From NCBI GenBank assembly GCA_040389065.1, contig JAZKAR010000025.1, forward strand, positions 1-64,000: a stretch of 64,000 nucleotides of DNA. The letters run 5' to 3'. Under the pieces are notes generated by a model. That model had not been told where the DNA came from. It saw only the letters and a list, made by a program, of their open reading frames with translations, and ran no database searches. The stretch comes from JAZKAR01 sp040389065. Lineage in GTDB: Bacteria; Pseudomonadota; Gammaproteobacteria; Burkholderiales; Casimicrobiaceae. Shown piece after piece: positions 16,767-24,057 of the stretch; the first letter of the stretch is position 1; each line of letters opens with the position of its first letter. The translations under genes were made by a program, and so were the position numbers.

Positions 16767-17728
16767 ACATTTTCACCTTTAATTTGTTGTTTTGGCCAAG
16801 TAAAGTAGAAAAGACTACCCTCGCCTTCGGAAGATTCCAGATTGAGCGTTCCGCCAAAAACCTCAATATTTTTGCGCGCCATCGCTAACCCCATGCCGCT
16901 GCCTTCCACTTGATCTCTAGGTTTCAGAGTCTGAAACATTTTAAAAATCTGATCGTGAAATTGCGCAGGGATGCCAGGGCCATTGTCTTTAACCGCAAAA
17001 GTATAGTGCATATCGCCCTCTTCCACCGTCACTGTAATGCATCCTTTTTTCTTGTCATGATGTTTGATGGCGTTACTGATGAGATTCATTAGTATTTGCT
17101 GCAATGGCATCCTACGTACATGGATAACGGCAAAACTTGGGCTTACACTTACGATAAAACCTTTTGGAGGCGAAAGCAGGGTAAGAATGTTATCCATCAG
17201 TGCATCCCCGGCAATGATTTCGGCATAACGAACATCCATTGTCCGCCCAATACGCGAATATTCCAGCAAGTCATCCAACAGTTTCTCCATTCGCGCGACA
17301 CGTCCGCGCAGTAGGTTCATGTTTTCCCGTGTTTCCGAAGTTAGATACTTCTGCAAATCTTCTTCCAACCATTTTGAAGCATTGTCAATAACACGCAGTG
17401 GTGCTTTTAAATCATGCGAGGCGATATAAGCAAACTCCTCCAGTTCCTTATTTATCACTTCAATCTGTAAATATGCATTGGTCAATTTGACCCTTTCCAA
17501 GTAAATATCCTCCAAAATATTAAGGAAAGCGCGCTGGCTTTGCTCCAACCATGTTTTTTCTTTATCCGAATCCTCCAATATGTTAAGGAAGGCGCGCTGA
17601 CTTTGCTCCAAGCGTTTTTTTTCTTCATCGAAATCCTCTAGAATATTCAGCATTGCTCGCTGGTAATCCTGAAAACTTATTTCTTTTTCTTTATAATCTT
17701 CGATTGGGGCAGTGCATTGTAAGGTCAT
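16763..17728 (-). CDS. Soluble histidine kinase with three-fold coiled-coil repeat
   Basis: The first 85 residues of this 321-residue protein include three consecutive copies of a 21-residue unit (QRAxLNILEDxDxEKxxLEQS; about residues 23-43, 44-64, 65-85). Each is exactly three heptads, so they should form a continuous parallel coiled coil. HisKA follows, with H105 in ASHDLKAP. The HATPase domain has NLISNAIKHHD, DNGPGIP and GSGMGL. There is no membrane segment and no recognised sensor domain in the same chain. The PAS-PAS protein encoded 26 bp upstream may supply sensing in trans. The kinase should phosphorylate the adjacent response regulator. Confidence 0.92.
   Translation of the reverse strand: MTLQCTAPIEDYKEKEISFQDYQRAMLNILEDFDEEKKRLEQSQRAFLNILEDSDKEKTWLEQSQRAFLNILEDIYLERVKLTNAYLQIEVINKELEEFAYIASHDLKAPLRVIDNASKWLEEDLQKYLTSETRENMNLLRGRVARMEKLLDDLLEYSRIGRTMDVRYAEIIAGDALMDNILTLLSPPKGFIVSVSPSFAVIHVRRMPLQQILMNLISNAIKHHDKKKGCITVTVEEGDMHYTFAVKDNGPGIPAQFHDQIFKMFQTLKPRDQVEGSGMGLAMARKNIEVFGGTLNLESSEGEGSLFYFTWPKQQIKGENV
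17505..17662 (-). repeat. 63-bp tandem repeat encoding three heptads in the histidine kinase
   Basis: The segments around 17516 and 17579 repeat with an exact 63-bp spacing and near-identical sequence (AAGGAAxGCGCGCTGxCTTT). The third copy around 17642 is more diverged. Loss or gain of a unit keeps both reading frame and heptad phase. Confidence 0.85.
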
Positions 17729-17754
17729 TTGGCACTTTCTATGTGGGCGTTAGT

Positions 17755-18735
17755 TCAACTCACTTGCCTCTTTAAATCCTCTATCTCTTTCTTAAGTTCA
17801 ATCATCTTTAGCTCTCGACCTATAGTCAGCTTCTGAAATCGCTCCAATTCAGCTAGCTTTTCTAGTTCCTTCGCACGCTGATCAGCCACTTGGGCCTCAG
17901 CTTGTTTCTGAGCAGTAACATCGCGAGCGGCAGCAAAAACGCCAAGCACATTGCCACGTTCATCACGATACACCGAGGCATTGTAAATTACGTCGGTCAA
18001 TCGTCCATCCACATGGCAAATTGTCAGTGGATAATTAGTCACCATGCCCTTAGCAAACCCCTGGCGGTAGGCCTCTTGCGCTTTTTTGGGCTCAGTGAAA
18101 TAACTTGAAAAATCAGTACCAATAAGCTTACCCCGAGGCACGCCGGTAACTTTAGTTGTCGTTTCATTAACATCAGTAATTTTGCCGTCGGCGTTGATAG
18201 TAACGAGAGGGTCAAGCGAGGCTTCGATTAAAATACGAGCATATTGAGACATCCGAATCTCATCGGAAATGTCTTTAGAAATGAGCAGAAAACCAAGGGG
18301 TTTTCCCTCTGCATTGCATCGCAATGTGATAACTAAGCGGGAGGTGAATCGATCGCCATTTTTACGTTTTCGTGAGACTGTCCCTTCAAATTTTCCATGG
18401 GCATGCACTTCGTCAAAAATTTTTTGCGGCAACCCCGCTTCAACATCCTCCTCAGTATAGAGGATAGATGCGTTCACTTTGCCAATCATTTCTTCAGGCT
18501 CATAGCCGTAAAGTCTGCGAGCACCTTCATTCCATAAGAGGATTGTTCCGCTGAGGTCTTTGGCAATGATGGAATATTCCGTCGAGGATTCCAGGATATT
18601 CGTGATAAATTCCATCGCGGCCTCTGGATCACCGATGATAGCCGGATCAAAAAGCTTTTGCTTATTTCCCAGACTGGACGTCACGACAGATCCTACCTTC
18701 AACGCATTTTTTTTGGGTATTTCAGAACGGGTCAT
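17755..18735 (-). CDS. Cytoplasmic PAS-PAS sensor protein without kinase domain
   Basis: This 326-residue protein has a first PAS domain at about 40-160 (ILESSTEYSIIAKDLSGTIL, WNEGARRLYGYEPEEMIG, then a PAC-like FLLISKDISD) and a second at about 165-285 (LIEASLDPLVTINADGKITD, ending VLGVFAAARDVTAQKQ). A long C-terminal coiled coil follows (RAKELEKLAELERFQ ... IELKKEIEDLKRQVS). No HisKA, ATPase, GGDEF or DNA-binding domain follows. The coiled coil could dimerise with the repeat coiled coil of the kinase encoded next, making a split sensor kinase. This is inference. The gene leads the four-gene operon. Confidence 0.85.
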   Translation of the reverse strand: MTRSEIPKKNALKVGSVVTSSLGNKQKLFDPAIIGDPEAAMEFITNILESSTEYSIIAKDLSGTILLWNEGARRLYGYEPEEMIGKVNASILYTEEDVEAGLPQKIFDEVHAHGKFEGTVSRKRKNGDRFTSRLVITLRCNAEGKPLGFLLISKDISDEIRMSQYARILIEASLDPLVTINADGKITDVNETTTKVTGVPRGKLIGTDFSSYFTEPKKAQEAYRQGFAKGMVTNYPLTICHVDGRLTDVIYNASVYRDERGNVLGVFAAARDVTAQKQAEAQVADQRAKELEKLAELERFQKLTIGRELKMIELKKEIEDLKRQVS

Positions 18736-19201
18736 CAGTGTGCTCCCTTAATTATCTACTTGTATATTAGTTTTCGTAAAAAAAGCGGCGCCCTGATTAT
18801 CCTCCATAACAACTTATGCTTATCTAATTTTTCAATATATACTGCTTCAAATTGAATATGTAGACCAATTAAGCACACCACAACCATTGCGCGCTCGGTA
18901 TTGTCTAGCAATCTGGTTGGCCGACTTTACATTATTCAGCCTACTTTAAAGTAAAAAAATACCTTACAATCAAACACTAAAACTCACGCCCGCACTTACT
19001 TAGTATTTGTAGTAATAATGGCAACCTCAACCTAAAAATAAGTAACGTTCAAAGGTACCATGTTAGTTAGATAATATTAAATATGTGAATTTTCCACCCT
19101 ATAACGACAATATAGAAAAGAAATGTTCAGACGCATTTATTAATGTAAGTTAATGATGCCATTACCTCTCAAAAAAATTTTATGCAGAAATACATTTAAA
19201 A
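18736..19201. other. Divergent intergenic region
   Basis: These 466 bases separate the PAS-led operon from the membrane-protein gene on the other strand. They should hold both promoters. I recognise no RNA gene, repeat element or operator. Confidence 0.4.
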
Positions 19202-20140
19202 ATGAATTCTATCATTAATAATAAAACAAAAAATATAAAAAACCTTCTTTACTCAAGCTTTTCTATGCTTGGTGAAAAAGAAATAAAATCAATAATAGTT
19301 TCACGATTTCAATTTATGCTTTCTTATCATTTAGTTTTATTAGGTTTAGCTTATTATCTTAGCTTTCATTTTCATGCAGGATTAAATTGGATCATTTTTA
19401 TTATTACAGCTTTTTCTTTATATCTTTATAGTTTTTTATTTCATGTTAAGAAAAGAGCTCAATTAATTTGGATCGTTTATAATAAAATAACGCATATACA
19501 TACTACTCTTGAAGACTCTAAAGAAATTGTTCGCCAACAAAAGTGGCCTTTGCGTTTATTTGCATTATTTGAAATAAAAATAGCACTCTCTACACGTGAA
19601 TCTGAAGAAAAAACAGGAGTCATTGATCGTCTACTCTCTGCAGCCATGCTTTCGCTGGAAGGTATTTATAAAATAGCAGAAGATTTTTTACTTCCTGCCA
19701 TTATTATTGAACGCTTACCATTAAGCGAAGCTGCAGGAAAATTAAGGCAGTTAACACACAATCTACCTGCAACATTAGCAGGTGTTTTCGGATTAGATAT
19801 TTTTGGTGGAATTATTTCTTCGATTATCAATTTTATCTATAGAGGTATTGTTTTATGTGCTTTTTTTGGCTTTTGGTTTTTACCGCATATTTTAAATGAG
19901 CAACCAATTTTTTCTATACACCCATCACTAAAAAATACCCGGTTTATATATTTTTCCCTATTTGCAGGCATTATTATTGTATCGTCGATTAGAGAATCTT
20001 TAAAAATATTTATCACCACATTAAAAGCTATCTATTTTTCGTTATTCTACATAAGTATTAATAAAGAATACGAGCTAGCTCCTGACATGAAAGAAAAAAT
20101 AACACTTTACTTAATGAGTACTTCATCTCAATCGCTTTGA
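19202..20140 (+). CDS. Unrecognised multi-pass membrane protein
   Basis: This 312-residue protein is AT-rich. Two hydrophobic segments lie near residues 38-82, and at least two more near 210-235 and 250-270. A cytoplasmic-looking middle part is rich in charged residues (YNKITHIHTTLEDSKEIVRQQKW; RLPLSEAAGKLRQLTHNL). I recognise no family motif. It lies alone between the sensory operon and the FMN riboswitch, transcribed in the same direction as ribH. It may be a channel or a membrane anchor, but nothing in the sequence decides this. Confidence 0.7.
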   Translation: MNSIINNKTKNIKNLLYSSFSMLGEKEIKSIIVSRFQFMLSYHLVLLGLAYYLSFHFHAGLNWIIFIITAFSLYLYSFLFHVKKRAQLIWIVYNKITHIHTTLEDSKEIVRQQKWPLRLFALFEIKIALSTRESEEKTGVIDRLLSAAMLSLEGIYKIAEDFLLPAIIIERLPLSEAAGKLRQLTHNLPATLAGVFGLDIFGGIISSIINFIYRGIVLCAFFGFWFLPHILNEQPIFSIHPSLKNTRFIYFSLFAGIIIVSSIRESLKIFITTLKAIYFSLFYISINKEYELAPDMKEKITLYLMSTSSQSL

Positions 20141-20395
20141 AAAATAAAAAGCTCATCTATTTAGTTGGCAAAGCACGAAGAGCCATTATTGCCTAAAAAG
20201 CAATGCTCCAACCATTGAGTAAATAATCTAGGGAGACAAGAAAAAATATATACCTTGCAAATTAAGTATAGTGAGGCGTTGATATACATAAAGATTAAGT
20301 CTATTCTATTCCTTAAAAACTCAATATGTAAAATTTTAAACATCGATATTAGAATTGATGCAAGCATTTATCGAATAATCATAATAAAATAGAGG

Positions 20396-20560
20396 CTTCA
20401 TTCTCAGGGCGGGGTGTAAATCCCCACCGGCGGTATCTACACGCAGTGGTAGAAGCCCGCGAGCGCTATTTCACCTACAACCACACGGCATAAGGTGAAA
20501 GAGGTCAGCAGATCTGGTGAGAGGCCAGAGCCGACGGTTATAGTCCGGATAAAAGAGATC
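20396..20560 (+). ncRNA. FMN riboswitch (RFN element)
   Basis: It shows the conserved RFN pieces in order: TTCTCAGGGCGGGGTGTAAA, TCCCCACCGGCGGT, a variable hairpin (20458-20500), AGGTCAGCAGATCTGGTGAG, GGCCAGAGCCGACGGTTATAG and TCCGGATAAAAGAGA. Together these form the five-way junction that binds flavin mononucleotide. It lies 90 bp upstream of ribH, so ribH expression should fall when FMN is plentiful. Confidence 0.97.
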
Positions 20561-20573
20561 GCAATATATTTTA

Positions 20574-20607
20574 GCCATTAAAACTTGCACTAAATGGCAG
20601 ACTTTTT
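20574..20607 (+). terminator. Possible expression platform of the FMN riboswitch
   Basis: GCCATT (20574-20579) can pair with AATGGC (20593-20598), followed shortly by TTTTT (20603-20607). This is a weak intrinsic terminator that an FMN-bound aptamer could favour. The stem is only 6 bp, so control of translation is also possible. Confidence 0.35.
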
Positions 20608-20649
20608 GCGTGCCTTGATTCTGGTAATCACTTTTATAAAGAAAAATCC

Positions 20650-21165
20650 ATGAATCAAATTATAACTATGCTTCCCACTGATAATAACGCTTCTTCAAGT
20701 GTTTTCCATAACACTCGGATTGCTATTGTTTCAGCGATGTGGCATCAAGATATTGTTAGCAAAGCAAGAGAGGGATTATTTACTGAATTTGATCGACATC
20801 AATTCCCTAATCATCAAATTGATCAATTTGAAGTACCTGGCGCCTTTGAAATTCCACTCTTTGTAAAAAAGCTTACTCAAACTACCCGATACAGCGCTAT
20901 TATCGCTTGTGGATTAATTGTTGATGGCGGAATTTATAGGCATGAATTTGTTGCGGCAGCTGTTATTGATGGGCTAATGCGTATACAAATACAGTCTGGC
21001 ATTCCTATTTTATCTGTCGTACTTACTCCAAAAGATTTTCACGAGAACTCTGATCATCATCGCTTTTTTAGTGAGCACTTTATTAAAAAAGGAATTGAAG
21101 CAGCTAGTGCTTGTCTTAATATCATCGCTGGGCTAAAAAAACTCGAATCTATAAACGAAAGCTAA
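20650..21165 (+). CDS. ribH: 6,7-dimethyl-8-ribityllumazine synthase, RibH2 type
   Basis: This 171-residue enzyme condenses 5-amino-6-ribitylamino-uracil with dihydroxybutanone phosphate in riboflavin synthesis. Visible are the ribityl-binding PGAFEIPL motif, the phosphate-side segment ACGLIVDGGIYRHEFVAAAVIDGLM and LTPKDFHE. The change from the usual GAVIRGxTxHxD to GLIVDGGIYRHEF is typical of the RibH2 (decameric, Brucella/Burkholderia-like) branch. The FMN riboswitch upstream fits the pathway. No other rib gene is in the window, so this may be a second, stress-linked copy. Confidence 0.95.
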   Translation: MNQIITMLPTDNNASSSVFHNTRIAIVSAMWHQDIVSKAREGLFTEFDRHQFPNHQIDQFEVPGAFEIPLFVKKLTQTTRYSAIIACGLIVDGGIYRHEFVAAAVIDGLMRIQIQSGIPILSVVLTPKDFHENSDHHRFFSEHFIKKGIEAASACLNIIAGLKKLESINES

Positions 21166-21183
21166 TCGATAGGGTATGAAATG

Positions 21184-21214
21184 TGTTCCGCTTTATAAAG
21201 ATGAAAGCGGAACA
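21184..21214. terminator. Hairpin between convergent ribH and the PNPOx-like gene
   Basis: TGTTCCGCTTT (21184-21194) and AAAGCGGAACA (21204-21214) form a perfect 11-bp stem with a 9-base loop. No T-run follows on either strand, so it may end transcription poorly or only stabilise mRNA ends. Confidence 0.5.
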
Positions 21215-21259
21215 ACATCTATAACAGCGTTTAACACTGGGTATGTGCACCTACATCAA

Positions 21260-21688
21260 TTACGCTTTTAACTTAATTTCGCCATCATTTTTGCCATCCC
21301 AGTAGTGAATGCGCGAAGCTTGCACTTTAATCATAACGACACCCTCTGTATCAATCCCCTTTTCAAACCATTTATCGAACTCAGGTTTCCAATGATCTTT
21401 GAAGGCTGCCTTATCGTGAATTAGCTCTGCTTCACCTTCTACAGCAATCTGAAAAGATGTGTTGCCGTTATCTTGAAAGGCCAGTGATACCTGCGGGTTA
21501 CGCTTGATATCTTCTACCATGTGCGACTTTTCCCATGTGAAATAATACGAATCTCCCGCATAATCAACATCAGCATTATTACTCATTGGGCGACCAGCAA
21601 TAGCCCCATTCTCAGCATATGTCGATAGCATTGTAATATCGATAGCACGCATTTTTTTTGCAATATCAGGTAGAGTCAGTGTACTCAT
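21260..21688 (-). CDS. Pyridoxamine 5'-phosphate oxidase-fold general stress protein
   Basis: This 142-residue single-domain split-barrel protein has GRPMSNN ... YYFTWEKSHMVEDIKRNPQVSLAFQD and the C-terminal RIHYWDGKNDGEI. It matches the general stress protein 26 / Xanthomonas GSP type of PNPOx-like flavin-binding proteins. These bind FMN or FAD and are induced by stress; the reaction is not known. It is convergent with ribH, a flavin gene, which is suggestive but not evidence of a joint pathway. Confidence 0.88.
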   Translation of the reverse strand: MSTLTLPDIAKKMRAIDITMLSTYAENGAIAGRPMSNNADVDYAGDSYYFTWEKSHMVEDIKRNPQVSLAFQDNGNTSFQIAVEGEAELIHDKAAFKDHWKPEFDKWFEKGIDTEGVVMIKVQASRIHYWDGKNDGEIKLKA

Positions 21689-21781
21689 AGGAACTCCTTA
21701 ATGTAGATGAAAATAGCGTTTTCTGATGATTTTTTATCTACTTATTTTCTACCACAGCGCTTTCACAGCGTGGTGTTAGAT

Positions 21782-21932
21782 TTAGAAGGTACGAAGTTGG
21801 CTCTCTCGGCATTATGTCAACTTGCCGTGTACTACGTGTACTGTCTACGTTGCCATGCGAGGCATCTCATGCCTTGTCATGCGGGGCATCCCATGCCTTG
21901 ATATAGTAGCTCAACAACTACATAACTTCTAA
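21782..21932 (-). repeat. Palindromic element, arm type A, copy 3 (151 bp, reverse, internal duplication)
   Basis: Left end TTAGAAGGTACGAAGTTGG, right end CAACTACATAACTTCTAA. The reversed core reads CTTGCCGTGTACTACGTGTA then CTGTCTACGTTGCCATG. A 24-bp segment (ATGCGxGGCATCxCATGCCT with flanks) is present twice in tandem at about 21854-21901, making this the longest copy. The surrounding intergenic gap (21689-22096) shows no gene. Confidence 0.85.
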
Positions 21933-22096
21933 GATTATTAAGAGTAGCATAATAAGTTGTGCTTTTATAACATGACGCTTTATTTCCTGCCAAAGAAAGC
22001 AGCGTATATCTATCTATGCTCAGGTGCAAAGCTTTGCCATAATGGCTATGCAGCAAATATTCTTTTTAATCAGCTCTTCGCTTAGGGGAAAAATAA

Positions 22097-22450
22097 ATGC
22101 CTTATATTGATGGATTTGTTGTCGCTGTACCTACTCGCAATAAAGAAATTTACAAAAAACATGCAGAAGAAGCTTCAATTGTATTTAAAGAATGCGGGGC
22201 TCAAAAAGTTGTCGAATGTTGGGGAGATGATGTTCCGGAAGGCAAAATTACATCGTTCCCCATGGCAGTTCAATGTAAAGAAGATGAAACCGTTTGTTTT
22301 TCATGGATTACGTGGCCGTCACGTGAAAGCAGAAATGAAGGCATGAAAAAAGCAATGGACGACCCTCGATTAAATCCTACTAATAATCCTATGCCGTTTG
22401 ATGGCAAGCGTATGATTTATGGCGGCTTTGAAATGATCGTTGACGCATAA
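22097..22450 (+). CDS. DUF1428 (YbaA-like) protein
   Basis: This 117-residue protein starts MPYIDGFVVAVPTRNKEIY and contains ALECxxDDVP-like KVVECWGDDVPEGKITSFP, VCFSWITWPSRESRNEGMKK and a C-terminal PFDGKRMIYGGFEMI. These are the hallmark motifs of the DUF1428 dimeric alpha+beta barrel family. A GGGGAAAAATA ribosome site precedes the ATG. Function is unknown across the family. It is followed at once by a palindromic element and then a DoxX-like gene. Confidence 0.93.
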   Translation: MPYIDGFVVAVPTRNKEIYKKHAEEASIVFKECGAQKVVECWGDDVPEGKITSFPMAVQCKEDETVCFSWITWPSRESRNEGMKKAMDDPRLNPTNNPMPFDGKRMIYGGFEMIVDA

Positions 22451-22463
22451 CGATTATTTATCC

Positions 22464-22577
22464 TTAGAAGTTACGCAGTTGAATGCTATCAAGGCATGGT
22501 ATGCAGGCGATAGAAGGAGTGCGAGGAGTGCGAAAATTGCCACCACGCTGAGAGAGGCTTAACGGTGTAACTTCAAA
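22464..22577 (+). repeat. Palindromic element, arm type A, copy 4 (114 bp)
   Basis: It starts TTAGAAGTTACGCAGTTGAA and ends with a degraded right arm (GGTGTAACTTCAAA). The core is a subvariant (AAGGCATGGTATGCAGGCGA ... AATTGCCACCACGC) that lacks the usual GTAC pair. It begins 14 bp after the DUF1428 stop codon. Confidence 0.8.
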
Positions 22578-22609
22578 TCTTTAGAAATACCTTACTTTTC
22601 ATAAAGAAA

Positions 22610-23035
22610 ATGATAGCCGTGCAAAACAAATTCGCTTGGGAAAAATTAGGTTTAGCTATCATATGTATATGGTTCATCGTCGGAGGCATTTTCCATTTTT
22701 TAAAAACAGAATTTTTTGTACTTATCGTGCCTCCGTATATTCCGTATCCTTACGCGGCTGTCTATATAAGCGGGGGTTTTGAGATAATAGGCGCTATTTC
22801 AATTTTAATGCCGCGCGTGAGACCTTATGCGGGGCTTGGGTTAATTTTATTAACGCTTGCAGTTACACCTGCGAATATTTATATGTGGCAAAATCCTTTT
22901 CTGTTTCCTAACATTCCACCTTTATTTCTAAGCTTACGTTTAGTGTTACAAGTTTTATTGGTAATCGGTATAGCCTATGCGACCCATGTAATGGCAATAT
23001 TTACAAAACCTGTGCCGCTCTCTAGCACTCATTGA
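22610..23035 (+). CDS. DoxX-family membrane protein
   Basis: This 141-residue protein has four predicted transmembrane helices. It carries FIVGGIFHFLKTEFFVLIVPPYIPYP, YISGGFEIIGAISILMPRVRPYAG and a Pro/Asn-rich loop ANIYMWQNP, the arrangement of DoxX-like integral membrane proteins related to the YphA/MauE group. Proposed roles in the family include quinone- or thiol-linked redox; none is established for this branch. It follows a palindromic element and is convergent with the PilZ gene. Confidence 0.88.
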   Translation: MIAVQNKFAWEKLGLAIICIWFIVGGIFHFLKTEFFVLIVPPYIPYPYAAVYISGGFEIIGAISILMPRVRPYAGLGLILLTLAVTPANIYMWQNPFLFPNIPPLFLSLRLVLQVLLVIGIAYATHVMAIFTKPVPLSSTH

Positions 23036-23155
23036 GTTGCTCAATGCATATATACAATCAGCATCAATACACTTATTTCTAATACCTTATTGTTTGGCAA
23101 ATATTACTTATTGTTATAGAGGTTATTATGCTTATAACAACATAACGCTATTATA

Positions 23156-23557
23156 TTAATGATAAGAAAAAGCGCTTAATGAATTCCAAGGATATGCTTC
23201 AGACGACTCTGCTAAAAAAGAATGATTGATGCTATTTAAATAAGCTGTAACATTCCAAATAGATAACGCATCTAAAGATACAAATTTCAACCCAATTTTA
23301 AAAGCACTTGAACCATAGCTTGTTTTATACATTATTTTTGCTTCACCATGTACATTCACCAGACGGCCTTTAATAGGAAGATCAAATTGAATCATAATGG
23401 TCTGGCCTTCTTTTAGATTAGGCTTTGTAGTGATAAAGCATAACCCTCCTAGAGAAACATCAGAACCTATAGCGTTATGATAACAACCTATTCCCTCTAA
23501 AACTTTTATTGAAGTGTCTATATATCGTCTCGAACGACTTCTGTTCTCAGTATTCAT
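23156..23557 (-). CDS. Single-domain PilZ c-di-GMP receptor
   Basis: This 133-residue protein carries the two c-di-GMP contact motifs: an Arg-rich RSRSRRYIDT near the N-terminus (RxxxR) and DVSLGGLCF (DxSxxG) about 25 residues later. The beta-barrel continues through FDLPIKGRLVNVHGEAKIMY. It has no fused output domain. It would bind cyclic di-GMP and affect a partner, perhaps motility or adhesion. No diguanylate cyclase lies in the window, so its circuit is unknown. Confidence 0.9.
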   Translation of the reverse strand: MNTENRSRSRRYIDTSIKVLEGIGCYHNAIGSDVSLGGLCFITTKPNLKEGQTIMIQFDLPIKGRLVNVHGEAKIMYKTSYGSSAFKIGLKFVSLDALSIWNVTAYLNSINHSFLAESSEAYPWNSLSAFSYH

Positions 23558-24057
23558 GCTCTATGCCTGTAATTGTCAATAATTAAAAGTAGTCACTCAA
23601 GTGTTACCCAAATGACAAGAAACACTATCCCTAAAAACCCTTATATGGATTAAAAAAGAAACGAAGACTAACATATCCTTAGCCTTGTTAGCTAACATAA
23701 GCTTAATAAAAGTGTGTGATATGCGTATAGAAAACCACATTTTGTTATATTTTAAAAAAGATATCTATTGAAAATCACGTTTCCTATACATATCACCTAT
23801 CATATAGAGCGAAATTCTTTTTTTACCACTTTAAAATTTTATAAAAAGCCTTCCAGATGATAAAGGCTCGTGCTTAGTAGCGTATGTTTCTATACTCTTA
23901 ACTACCCCCTTAAGACTTATTGTTTTATATCTATTTTATTAAATGGGGGACTTGCTATGAGATGCTTATATATAAGGGTAATACATTAACTATCAGAGCG
24001 CTCACGATTTTTTTCTAAGCGAGCATAGAAAATTACAAAAATAGGCAACCATTCAAT
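23558..24057. other. Divergent intergenic region, AT-rich
   Basis: These 500 bases lie between the PilZ gene and the FAD-protein gene. They are full of A/T runs and have no open frame or RNA motif that I can support. Promoters for both genes are expected. Confidence 0.4.

Noticed and set aside
20161..20367. 68-codon frame on the minus strand before the FMN riboswitch
   Set aside because: Low-quality composition, no ribosome site, and it lies in the likely leader/promoter region of ribH.
21707..21901. 64-codon frame ending in repeats of CHAGHPMP
   Set aside because: It is a translation of palindromic element copy 3; the repeat in the peptide is the element's internal duplication.
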